DNA of 29,548 nucleotides from Chara braunii (Eukaryota; Streptophyta; Charophyceae; Charales; Characeae): positions 981,870-1,011,417 of the forward strand of contig BFEA01000029.1 of the NCBI GenBank assembly GCA_003427395.1. Direction: 5' to 3'. Under the pieces are notes generated by a model that ran no database searches, was not told the DNA's origin, and saw nothing but the letters and a program-made list of their open reading frames with translations. Both the position numbers and the translations under genes were made by a program. The stretch's first letter is position 1. Each line of letters begins with the position of its first letter. This document shows positions 20,702 through 29,548 of this stretch, in pieces.

Positions 20702-21340
20702 GTGGAGTTGACGGACGTGGCGCCATTACCATTCGGGGGCGAAGACGTGTGGGAGTTGCATCGGGCGCTGTATCAATCAGTGGTGCTGGGCATGTTCCGA
20801 TTCTACATGGCGCACGACGACCACAACATCGGTGAGCACGTGCTCATCTATTTCGTGATCACGAGACCCAAGCCAGAGCAAACGGAGGGGATGGTGGCCC
20901 TATATCCATTGTGTAGCATCGGGACGAGCAGGCCGCGGTTGTTGGAGCTCATTCACATTGAGCTACTGTCCATCCCCCAAGTAATCGCCAGTGAGGAAGC
21001 AGATCTTCAACCCCGGTTGCGCATGACATCAATGTCCTGGAGGACGTAGCACGCGGTCGTCATACCTGACTACCTCGCGCGGAGGGGGGACAACGTGGTA
21101 AACTTCACTGACGGGAAGCCACTGCGGCCTCCCTCATCCTATCCCAAGCCGGCAGCCCCGAAGACCCCCAGGAAGGCGCCAAAGAAGAGACATCGCCAGC
21201 CATCGCCGAAGGCACAAGGAAGTCAATTACGACCCGAGGAAGAACTGGTCCGGCTCGACCAGCGTGGAAGCCCGATCCCGTTCCAAAAAGCAAGGCAACA
21301 CCGATCGAGGTACCTCCGCCGCGAGAGAGCGTCGGGATAA
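20702..21340 (+). pseudogene. Unrecognised coding remnant, part 2
   Basis: The open frame 20702-21046 ends in TAG 21047-21049 but continues in the same frame to TAG 21338-21340. The first part is compact and protein-like (PLPFGGEDVWELHRALYQS, HVLIYFVITRPKPEQT, LLELIHIELL). The second becomes basic and proline-rich (PKPAAPKTPRKAPKKRHRQ), like a nucleic-acid-binding or disordered tail. No catalytic motif or known family was recognised. The 185 bp before it (20517-20701) has no frame linking it to part 1 and could be an intron remnant or spacer. Confidence 0.45.
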
Positions 21341-21539
21341 GCAGATTTCGGATACGTCGGAGCCACGCGGAGTCGGCGCCACCACCGCCGCTCCTTCCTG
21401 ACCTCAACCTCGATGGAGCTGGCCCGTCAACACCAGCATTCGGAGGAGCAGGAGTACCATATCCCACATCCTGACCCCCCATCCTTGCATGACCTTTCCA
21501 CTTCCGCCAGCCACCCCAGAGTGCCCCGGTCATTAACCT

Positions 21540-22023
21540 AAGTAGTTCCTCCGAGCCAGACGATCCACCCAACGGATATCGAGTTCATGGTGGAGCCTGC
21601 AATAATCAGGCTCGAGGCGATCGAGGGGCCCCCACGCCCTGATCCTGTGTGGGAGTCATTTCTGCAACCGCTGTTTGAAGGTTGTGTAACGGTCAGACAG
21701 GTGGGGACGCTCATCTACGAGACCAGTAGTCGTCCAACGTCATGTACCACTTCCTCATCCTCGCGGTGCTGAGGAGGGAAAGGAGGTCATACTATACCAA
21801 GATTCATCTGGTGATGACGGGTCCCGGGAATCGCCCGGTGCGATGACGGGTCGTACGGGCCATTGCGGATCTGGCACCACGTTTCCTATCGCACATGCCG
21901 GGGGCCTTTCTTTACTCCTCCTTCGTTTAACACCACTTCAACGAAGTGGAGGCGCCGACGACTCCGGCTGCACTCACAGCCTTTCTTCCCCCTCTTCTTC
22001 TTGTTAACTTTGTAACCGGCTGA
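21540..22023 (+). pseudogene. Unrecognised coding remnant, part 3
   Basis: A frame covering about 21570-21740 (EFMVEPAIIRLEAIEGPPR, DPVWESFLQPLFEGCVTV) shifts into a second frame from ATG 21742 to TGA 22021-22023. The second frame reads HFLILAVLRRERRSYYTK, then stops at TGA 21844 and TAA 21928, and ends VEAPTTPAALTAFLPP. Both look like globular protein rather than random translation, and follow parts 1 and 2 on the same strand. They are probably one decayed gene of about 2 kb. The function is unknown. Confidence 0.4.
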
Positions 22024-22115
22024 ACGCGGTGAACGCGCGCGTTCATACCCCCCCCGGCCGCGTTCAATCGCGTTCAAACGCGTTGCGCGCCACGTGGCGC
22101 GAAAAAATTGAACGC
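22020..22115. repeat. Cluster of GAACGCG / CGCGTTC motifs
   Basis: The words GAACGCG and CGCGTTC recur in both orientations over about 95 bp, together with a GCGCCACGTGGCGC palindrome near 22087-22100. A similar cluster lies at 24650-24755. They may be the ends of an unidentified GC-rich DNA element. Confidence 0.5.
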
Positions 22116-22667
22116 GACCCCGAGGGGTAAGCGGGCCTTACGGACTAAGGAGTGGTGGGCCTCGTTCAGCGAACCCCGAAAGTGAAAAACAAATCCCCCC
22201 GGAGGCCTACCCCCCCCTACCGCATCACCCCCGCCATATGTGAAGAGTCCTTTTTTTTGGGGGGGGGTGGTGCTGGGGGAATCCCCCTAACACGGCTCAG
22301 ACGGCCCATGCAGGCTATCTGAAGGATCGTTGCAGCCATGTAGCGCAGACCCCCCCACCAAAATCAAGGCAGGCAGTGAATATGAAGTAGAGCACGAGCT
22401 GGCCGAATATATACTCAAGATTTGAATTCAGGTTTGTGTTTCAGCAGTTATGGGTTGCTCACGTAGCTAGGCCCTGCACGTGATTCTCAGGGCTTGGCTG
22501 CACTACTCAGCAAATATGCAAAACTAGAATGAATCTTCTCCAGAACATGGAATAATACGCCGCCATATGTTTTGTCTTTTGTGCATGTGGTGACTAGAGG
22601 CCCTTAGGGCCACTGCACGTATTCCTAAGAAAAGAAAAACGAGAAAAAAAGAAAAACGAGAAAAAAN
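22116..22667. other. No gene; homopolymers and an assembly N
   Basis: The stretch holds C and G runs, a T8 run next to a G run of about 10 (22252-22267), and an AAAAGAAAAACGAG-type tandem (22630-22666) ending at the N at 22667. No coding frame is convincing. The N followed by poly-T marks a likely imperfect join in the assembly. Confidence 0.4.
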
Positions 22668-22966
22668 CCTCCTTCTTTTTTTTTTTTTTTTTTTTTTTTT
22701 TTGTTCCTCTCCTTTCGATTCCATTCGCCTTTCCCCTTTTAATTTCTTTCATTGATGGCCCCCATGGAACGATCCGTTGCTCCGCCCCTTGCACGTGACG
22801 ACGGATCGAACCCCTAACAAGACCGCGCTCAGGCCAAAACAAGAGGCCCCCGTTCCACCCGGGTGACTCAACCCCACGGCCATAAATCCTCGACCACGCC
22901 CCCAAATACTTTGGTCTACAACTGAAGTACGGGACGATGCGTGGGGGCGGGAGGTTGCGCATCACA
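22668..22966 (+). repeat. LTR fragment (3' end of a gypsy LTR)
   Basis: It aligns with the last ~300 bp of the 5' LTR (14430-14711), from the poly-T stretch to GGCGGGAGGTT, and continues with GCGCATCACA. ATCACA mirrors the TGTGAT at the LTR start, so 22966 is taken as the true LTR end. Over 22740-22810 it is closer to the 5' LTR than the LTR at 25110 is. Its 5' part is missing at the N. Confidence 0.8.
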
Positions 22967-23676
22967 TGCATGAGCTAACCCAGGTAGATATTTGATTGCC
23001 TAACATATCTTTCTTTTATTATAATTATGAGTCTTATGAGATCTATTTATGGGCGAAGAATGTGGTATGACGTCTTAACGGTAAGAGAATGGAAACTTTG
23101 AGGTTTGCATTGCCTATTAGCCCTCCATGCCCATTCCAACGGGTCAAGTGGCAGTTCAATGATTGGTAACTTAGGGAACTAAGTTTTCAAGGTACTGGTT
23201 GTTGCGTGAAATAATACTCTGATCCTATACATTGTAGAATTAGGGAAGAAGGCGACTTGGTGTTGATCTATCTGTCAGTGAGGGATTGAGTGATCTTTAC
23301 ATATTTTACATAGGTTGATCAAGATGTCAAGTATTTGTCCTATTATTGTAGCTCTATCCAGTCGAAAGGCTCCTACCCAATCCACCTCCCGAAAGTCCTG
23401 ACCTTTTTTGAGAAGCAGTACCCAGGCTAAAGGGATGGATGATAGGATTTGATCAATATCTTCTGTCAAATTCCTAGCATATTTAATCTCTTTCTTCAGT
23501 TGTTCCACCGATTTTCAACATTTGTTTTCTGTATCCCAGAGGTCTTTGATTCTTAATATTCCTGCTTTAACCCATGTTGACCAAGGGGGTAGGGAGCTGG
23601 TATAGACCCTGAGGCTCCCGTTCAATTGTGAAAGCCATCTATTGCCAAAGATAGGCTGTCGGAGTACCTCTTCATA
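22967..23676 (-). pseudogene. LINE ORF2 C-terminal fragment
   Basis: The minus-strand translation aligns with the LINE ORF2 at about 10215-10860: VLRQPIFGNRW against IMRQPLFGNRR, GILRIKDLWD against GVIRVKDIWD, EQLKKEIKYAR against DQLKKTITYAH, SSIPLAWV against CSIPLAWV, and SFHSLTVKTSYHILRP against TLQSLTMKATYLLLRP. It is a different subfamily member with several stops; one TGA stands where the full-length copy has the tryptophan of KKKEWKS. It abuts the LTR end at 22966 and a DNA element at 23677, so it was truncated or split by both. Confidence 0.8.
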
Positions 23677-24500
23677 CTAAGTGACACCCGCGGCCGCGGG
23701 TAATTTTGTCGCCACGGCCGAAAAAGTCGGCCGCGGTCGCGGCCAATGAGGCCCTGTCTGCGGCCTGTTTTTTTAATATTTTTTTTTACCCCTCAAAATA
23801 CGTATATATATATATATATACAGAGTTACCTGACCGAACGTTCGGGGGCCCCGGGCTGGCCCCCGAATGTTCGGGCGTTCGGGATCCCGTTCGGGGACTA
23901 AACACCTCCAGGTTCGGCCCCCGCCAAAAATTGGTTTGGGGCCTAAAACTAAGTTGTTTTTTCTGAATTTTGTTTTATGAATTCTCTATGATGCAACCTA
24001 CACGCCTATAAATTTTAAGCCCATTCTGCTAAGCCAAAAAATCATTTAAAATCGTCAAAGATGGGGGTGTCAAAACGTGCTCGCCCACTCACTATTTTGT
24101 TTTTTTTCACTTTTAACTTTTTGTTTTCACTTTACTTCAGGGCCTAAACAATTTTATTATTTTTTGAAAATTTTTTAATGAGTTATTGATTACGTAAGCT
24201 ACATATCTGTAATTTTTCAGGGCATTTGTCAATGACAAACAATAATTTAAAATCGGCAAAGATGGCGGTGTCGAAAAGGTGATGGCACACTCACGCATTT
24301 TAATTCTCTTTTTATTTTTTCTTATTTTTATCATAGTGTTTATTTTCTGTATTTGATTTTTAATTCAAATTTGGTAAAGCATTTGGATGTAGTGCCCTGG
24401 CAAATGTTGTTTAGTTTATTTTTCTCGATAACATATTTTGTTTCCGAAATTGTTTGAAAACTGTTTTTTCTTTTTTTTTTTTTTTTTTTTTGCCCGTTTT
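23677..24500. mobile_element. Second member of the GC-ended hAT-like family
   Basis: The left end CTAAGTGACACCC (23677-23689) resembles the terminus CTATGAAACACCC of the element at 16647-17164 and is followed by the same kind of CCGCGG-rich stretch. 24345-24460 aligns with the reverse complement of about 16745-16860 (both contain ATAACATATTTTGTTT; roughly 70% identity by eye). It also holds a (TA)n run (23803-23820), an inverted repeat (23835-23850 with 23858-23873, one mismatch) and a diverged 200-bp tandem repeat. The right end was not located. Confidence 0.55.
23990..24320. repeat. Diverged tandem repeat, period 200 bp
   Basis: ATTTAAAATCGTCAAAGATGG near 24044 recurs exactly 200 bp later as ATTTAAAATCGGCAAAGATGG, with weaker similarity on both sides, including CACTCAC. 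Confidence 0.6.
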
Positions 24501-24515
24501 GCATGGGGCATTGGT

Positions 24516-24615
24516 CCACAGCCCCCCCCCAAGCACCGCCGCCGCTCCCCACACTGCCCACAGCCCCCCTAAGCACCGCCGCCGCTCCCCACACTGCCCA
24601 CAGCCGCCGCTCCCC
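24516..24615. repeat. GC-rich tandem repeat, about 41 bp, 2.4 copies
   Basis: Units 24516-24557, 24558-24597 and a partial 24598-24615 begin CCACAGCCCCC and contain AAGCACCGCCGCCGCTCCCC. Open frames across it, in either strand, are composition artefacts. Confidence 0.85.
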
Positions 24616-24649
24616 AGCGCCCCCGACGGGCCTCCTGGTCGTGGGTGGC

Positions 24650-24755
24650 GCTCTACGCGTTCGTGTTCAGAGCGTGCACCCGTGTTCTTTGAACGCGCAT
24701 TCAACGCGTTCAAAAAATGAACGCGGAACCTGCGTTCAACGAACGCGCGGCAACC
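24650..24755. repeat. Second cluster of GAACGCG / CGCGTTC motifs
   Basis: It contains ACGCGTTC, GAACGCGC, TTCAACGCGTTCAA and GCGTTCAACGAACGCG within about 105 bp, matching the word set at 22020-22115. It follows directly on the GC-rich tandem repeat. Confidence 0.5.
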
Positions 24756-24887
24756 CAGCCTTTTAACCCTGAGATCGAGCATTTCCTCTAAATCAGATCT
24801 TCTTCTTCTTCTTCCTAACCAGAAAGGTCGCGCGTTACATGTGTGTGCGTGTATATATATATATATATATTATATTTGATAATCAGG

Positions 24888-25100
24888 TGCTTATCGATCA
24901 GGCCAACTGACGATGAAGAGGCCGCCCGAGCGGATGTACAGTAGGGAGACAAATCAACAACGATTTGGGATACATCGAAGATTTGAAGTAGATCACTCGA
25001 GCATTTGGGCCAGCTCACTAAGAAGTGGTCACCAGACCCTCAGAATAATTAGGTTACCTATACAACAGAGGAGACTGCTGATTTTTCGGAACCCCCTGCG
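24888..25100 (+). pseudogene. Coding remnant just upstream of the second LTR
   Basis: One plus-strand frame reads DDEEAARADV, GDKSTTIWDTSKI, EHLGQLTKKWSPDP and TTEETADFSEPPA, with three in-frame stops. Its last 21 bases (25080-25100) are identical, in the same reading frame, to 17572-17592 inside the gypsy element at 12458-19910. It ends 9 bp before the LTR start. It is probably the end of a related polyprotein, which would make the LTR at 25110 a 3' LTR. A (TA)n run lies just upstream at 24852-24872. Confidence 0.4.
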
Positions 25101-25109
25101 CATCACAAA

Positions 25110-27599
25110 TGTGATAAACCAGGATCCGTACTCAGTGGTTTCCCGTACCCTTAAGGGAAAACCTCATGTAAGCCCCGAAGTACGGATTCTAGGCGATTGA
25201 AAAGAGCGGGGTCTATTTCCTTTTTTTTAGGGTCTTTTCGCGTAGCCGGTTAGCGGTACAAGCGGTTATCAGATAGCTGAAAATTTAGGAATGAAAATTC
25301 TGAAGTGAGAATTTTGGACAGTCTGAAAATCCTGAATGGTCCTGAAGTGGTGAAAGGTTTCAAGACCATGAAAACCACCTGTTTAGGCAGGCTGCATCCT
25401 GAAGTGGTGAAGGGTGTCCTGAAGTGGTCAAGTGAGAGTTTTGGGCAGTCTGAAAATCATGAATGGTCCTAAAGTGGTGAAAGGTCCGAAGACCATGAAA
25501 CCACCCTTCACCACTTGAGGATGCAGCCTGCCTAAACAAGTGGTTTTCAAGGTTTTCGGAGTTTTCGCCACTTCAGGACCATTCAGGATTTTCATACCTG
25601 AATGGTCCTGAAGTGGTGAAAGGTCCGAAGACCCTGAAAACCACCTGTTTAATCAGGCTGCATCTTGAAGTGGTGAAGGGTGTCCTGAAGTGGTGATGAA
25701 AAATATGACTGTTGTTAACCTTCTCTCGTTAGCGGTTGTGCCAAGAAATTCAAGAAACAGTTGGGAATTAGCATGGGTAGGAATTTTAGAATTTTGAACT
25801 TTTTGCGCGCGCGGCCATTTTTCAAAAGTTTAGTGCGCCACGTGAACCCTTTCTTCCACTCTGCATCCCCACGCCAGCTTCCCTTCTTGCTGCTTATTCC
25901 CTTTGTGCACGCCTCTTCGCCTTCCTTCTAGCAGAATCCGATTCCCTCCTTTTTTCCTTCCTGTGAACGATTGGTTGTCTGATTGAATTGGTCGGGTCAA
26001 TGTGGTGGAAACAAGAGACGCATCCCACTTGGACGACCACCCCAATCACGCAGATCACTCGATTCGCCTCCTTCGACCCTCCGGGAACCTCTTCCCTTCT
26101 TATATCCTGCTCATCTATACCCCGTGCTTCGCGCTGGCTCCCTGCTGGGTCGTCGCCTTCTGTGCTATAAATTCTCGCAACCCTATAAATTCTCGCAACC
26201 CCTTCCTCTATCTCTCTTTCATCTCAACTGCAATGTTGCGCGAGCTATGTGCGAGGTCCGCGACGTCGAACAGGTTTGACTGCCCAAGTGACGGGCGGAG
26301 TGACGACGTGACGGTCGGGCTTAGCAATAGACTTGGGGTAAGACAGTCAGAGGGAAGGAGCGGTGGTGGAAATCGGACAACAAACAACGGCAGGGCCTTG
26401 TGGCTATGGTTGTCAGTGGTTCAGACGGATTAGGGGACTGGGCCCAGGGCAGCCAGTCGTGTGAAGAATTTTGTATACTATGGAGCTCGCTTTTATCTCC
26501 ATTGCTGCTTTATCCCACTATGATGTGTGCAAGGTCTTGATGTATGAGTACTTTGTTGTATGCATGCTGTGATATAAGAGTTGTGGATGTTCGATGTCTC
26601 CTTATCTGGGAGGGCCTTATGAGTATGTGTGTATGCGTGCTTCCAAGCGCGATGATAGGGATTGTTGGGTATCGACTGCCTGCATGACCGCATGAGTGTG
26701 TTGGTCCCTCCTCGATTCCCCAAACCCCTTTTCGCCGTGAATGCCACGTGTAGGCGCAAGACTTCGCGGCCACCTCCTCTTGACCCCTCTCCCATCCAAG
26801 GGAAGTCGAACCTAGGCGGGACGGGCGGGTCTAGTCCTGCGACTTCGCTCGAAGACCAGAGCGATCAGTCGATCGCGTCTCCACAACGCGATTGATTTTT
26901 TCATGAATCGGAAGAACCCCGGATTCCCGGCTCAGCACTCACGTGGACGCAAAAAGAGAGAAAGAGAGCAGGGCACGATTTCTGCAATCGTCGCATGGCG
27001 CCAACCTTCGTCTCGACGGACGTGAGCGCGGGTCCCTGCGCGTGCCTGACCTTCGCATCAGTCCCTCACAGCGCGCTGCCTACCTTCCCCATCACAGACC
27101 ACGACAGCGTGTACTGCGATGCGAACGTATGGAGCGCTCTGCGAAGAACCGAGCAAGTTCATGTGTACAACCCTGCTAGAGCCTGCCATATCGTAGGGAG
27201 TGGGTTTGTATTGATCGATCGACTCTCTTCCCCTCCCCTAATGATGACCTACACCGACCTAACAGTGCTTCCCTGGTCTGCGGTCCACTCGACGTGGCAA
27301 CCCCGGTTTAAGTGTCGTCGGTGTTGACAGGGGGATTCCTGTTCCTGGAAACGGCTAGTCCTTGGGCACGAAGGGGCGGCCCGGTTCCCAGAACTTCCCC
27401 ACAGCGCGGGTGCGCTCCCGGCTAACTTTCGGACCTCGGTTCCCTTTGCCTACCTGATCCAAGTCGACCCCTCACAAGGTCATCCGCCCTAACTCGACGA
27501 ATCTGACACTGAGGCCTGAACTCCATTCCGGAGCGACCGTCCCCAGGGATGCGGAAACCAAGCGCAGCAGGGCGCATAAAAACTCCGCTCCTCCCTCCT

Positions 27600-27635
<36 letters not shown>

Positions 27636-27898
27636 TTCCTTTCCTTTTTATTTCATTCGCCTTTTCCCTTTTAATTTCTTTCATTCATGGTCCCCATGGA
27701 CCGATCCGTCGCTTCGCCCTTCTCACGTTTCTACGTATCGTACCCCTAACAAGACCGCGCTCAGGCCAAAACAAGAGGCCCCCGTTCCACCCGGGTGACT
27801 CAACCCCACGGCCATAAATCCTCGACCACGCCCCCAAATACTTTGGTCTACAACTGAAGTACGGGACGATGCGTGGGGGCGGGAGGTTGCGCATCACA
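25110..27898 (+). repeat. Second gypsy LTR, interrupted and chimeric
   Basis: It starts TGTGATAAACCAGGATCC and ends GCGCATCACA, so the ends form a TGTGAT/ATCACA inverted repeat with TG...CA termini. Without the 470-bp insertion it is about 2.3 kb, like the 5' LTR. Sequence 3' of 27742 is identical to the LTR fragment at 22811-22966, so this LTR is a hybrid of two LTR copies. An 18-bp tandem duplication (26165-26200) doubles a TATA-like CTATAAATT word where the 5' LTR has a single CTATAGATC. Confidence 0.85.
25249..25736. mobile_element. 470-bp foldback element with 9-bp target duplication
   Basis: GTTAGCGGT flanks the insertion at 25249-25257 and 25728-25736; the 5' LTR shows the empty site with one GTTAGCGG. 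The inserted 25258-25727 is built from repeats of TCCTGAAGTGGTGAA: seven direct and two inverted near-copies. 25326-25410 is inverted at 25503-25593, and much of it is repeated directly at 25599-25700. A 9-bp duplication is typical of Mutator-like elements. No clean terminal inverted repeat was found, so this assignment is tentative. Confidence 0.8.
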
Positions 27899-28608
27899 TG
27901 CATGAGCTAACCCAGGTAGATATTTGATTGCCTAACATATCTTTCTTTTATTATAATTATGAGTCTTATGAGATCTATTTATGGGCGAAGAATGTGGTAT
28001 GACGTCTTAACGGTAAGAGAATGGAAACTTTGAGGTTTGCATTGCCTATTAGCCCTCCATGCCCATTCCAACGGGTCAAGTGGCAGTTCAATGATTGGTA
28101 ACTTAGGGAACTAAGTTTTCAAGGTACTGGTTGTTGCGTGAAATAATACTCTGATCCTATACATTGTAGAATTAGGGAAGAAGGCGACTTGGTGTTGATC
28201 TATCTGTCAGTGAGGGATTGAGTGATCTTTACATATTTTACATAGGTTGATCAAGATGTCAAGTATTTGTCCTATTATTGTAGCTCTATCCAGTCGAAAG
28301 GCTCCTACCCAATCCACCTCCCGAAAGTCCTGACCTTTTTTGAGAAGCAGTACCCAGGCTAAAGGGATGGATGATAGGATTTGATCAATATCTTCTGTCA
28401 AATTCCTAGCATATTTAATCTCTTTCTTCAGTTGTTCCACCGATTTTCAACATTTGTTTTCTGTATCCCAGAGGTCTTTGATTCTTAATATTCCTGCTTT
28501 AACCCATGTTGACCAAGGGGGTAGGGAGCTGGTATAGACCCTGAGGCTCCCGTTCAATTGTGAAAGCCATCTATTGCCAAAGATAGGCTGTCGGAGTACC
28601 TCTTCATA
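27899..28608 (-). pseudogene. LINE ORF2 C-terminal fragment, duplicate copy
   Basis: An identical copy of 22967-23676 made by the 4932-bp tandem duplication, with the same stops. See that entry for the alignment. Confidence 0.8.
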
Positions 28609-29432
28609 CTAAGTGACACCCGCGGCCGCGGGTAATTTTGTCGCCACGGCCGAAAAAGTCGGCCGCGGTCGCGGCCAATGAGGCCCTGTCTGCGGCCTGT
28701 TTTTTTAATATTTTTTTTTACCCCTCAAAATACGTATATATATATATATATACAGAGTTACCTGACCGAACGTTCGGGGGCCCCGGGCTGGCCCCCGAAT
28801 GTTCGGGCGTTCGGGATCCCGTTCGGGGACTAAACACCTCCAGGTTCGGCCCCCGCCAAAAATTGGTTTGGGGCCTAAAACTAAGTTGTTTTTTCTGAAT
28901 TTTGTTTTATGAATTCTCTATGATGCAACCTACACGCCTATAAATTTTAAGCCCATTCTGCTAAGCCAAAAAATCATTTAAAATCGTCAAAGATGGGGGT
29001 GTCAAAACGTGCTCGCCCACTCACTATTTTGTTTTTTTTCACTTTTAACTTTTTGTTTTCACTTTACTTCAGGGCCTAAACAATTTTATTATTTTTTGAA
29101 AATTTTTTAATGAGTTATTGATTACGTAAGCTACATATCTGTAATTTTTCAGGGCATTTGTCAATGACAAACAATAATTTAAAATCGGCAAAGATGGCGG
29201 TGTCGAAAAGGTGATGGCACACTCACGCATTTTAATTCTCTTTTTATTTTTTCTTATTTTTATCATAGTGTTTATTTTCTGTATTTGATTTTTAATTCAA
29301 ATTTGGTAAAGCATTTGGATGTAGTGCCCTGGCAAATGTTGTTTAGTTTATTTTTCTCGATAACATATTTTGTTTCCGAAATTGTTTGAAAACTGTTTTT
29401 TCTTTTTTTTTTTTTTTTTTTTTGCCCGTTTT
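28609..29432. mobile_element. GC-ended hAT-like element, duplicate copy
   Basis: An identical copy of 23677-24500 made by the same tandem duplication. Confidence 0.55.
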
Positions 29433-29548
29433 GCATGGGGCATTGGTCCACAGCCCCCCCCCAAGCACCGCCGCCGCTCCCCACACTGCCCACAGCCCCC
29501 CTAAGCACCGCCGCCGCTCCCCACACTGCCCACAGCCGCCGCTCCCCA

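Larger units (their letters stand above)
22811..27742 (+). repeat. First copy of a 4932-bp tandemly repeated segment
   Basis: From 22810/27742 onward the two stretches match at a fixed offset of 4932 bp until the window ends (24616/29548). Upstream of the switch they are only about 75% alike. The unit contains the LTR 3' end, a LINE fragment, a GC-ended DNA element, GC-rich tandem repeats and most of the second LTR. Confidence 0.85.
27743..29548 (+). repeat. Second copy of the 4932-bp unit, cut by the window end
   Basis: It matches 22811-24616 at an offset of 4932 bp; the open frames in both copies translate identically. It contains the LTR end (to 27898), a LINE ORF2 fragment on the minus strand (27899-28608), the GC-ended hAT-like element (from 28609) and the GC-rich tandem repeat (from 29448). 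Confidence 0.9.

Noticed and set aside
24340-24782. Minus- and plus-strand frames over the GC-rich tandem repeat
   Set aside because: The translations are Gly/Ala/Pro repeats produced by the 41-bp tandem repeat.

Overview
The window looks like gene-poor, repeat-dense nuclear DNA of a streptophyte (a land plant or, more likely in my view, a charophyte green alga of Chara type; the taxon is inference). The evidence is a primer-binding site matching the plant initiator tRNA-Met, an L1-type LINE with a plant-like ORF1 (DUF4283-like region plus zinc knuckle) and a zf-RVT end, a tRNA-derived SINE, and several families of small DNA transposons. No intact host gene is visible. Three N positions (5203, 5212, 22667) show that this is draft assembly.

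Layout. 1-4390 is a mosaic of small repeats: a possible minus-strand exon with paired CX2C motifs (280-524), a 31-bp palindrome, tandem repeats, a foldback element, a SINE with A and B boxes, copies of a ~55-bp conserved repeat core, a MITE with perfect 28-bp TIRs (2590-3024), and a LINE 3' fragment on the minus strand. 4399-11958 is one nearly full-length LINE on the plus strand. Both ORFs are recognisable (ORF1; then endonuclease, reverse transcriptase and zf-RVT) but broken by about a dozen in-frame stops and several frameshifts. 11960-12095 is another copy of the short repeat with a poly-A end.

12458-19910 is a decayed Ty3/gypsy retrotransposon: 5' LTR, tRNA-Met PBS, gag, protease, RT, RNase H and the zinc-binding head of integrase. 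Its protease is split by a 518-bp hAT-like element with a perfect 8-bp target duplication. 19955-22023 holds about 2 kb of coding-like plus-strand sequence that I do not recognise. After it come an LTR fragment (22668-22966), a LINE fragment (minus), a second GC-ended hAT-like element, GC-rich tandem repeats, and a second long LTR (25110-27898) carrying a 470-bp foldback insertion flanked by a 9-bp duplication.

From 27742 to the window end the sequence repeats 22810-24616 at a constant offset of 4932 bp, with no difference where I compared it. The switch point lies inside LTR homology, as expected of a tandem duplication made by unequal recombination between two LTRs, or of a mis-assembly. 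Nothing here works as a pathway. The order of nested insertions and the way the ORFs decayed (many stops stand where tryptophan is expected) are the informative content.
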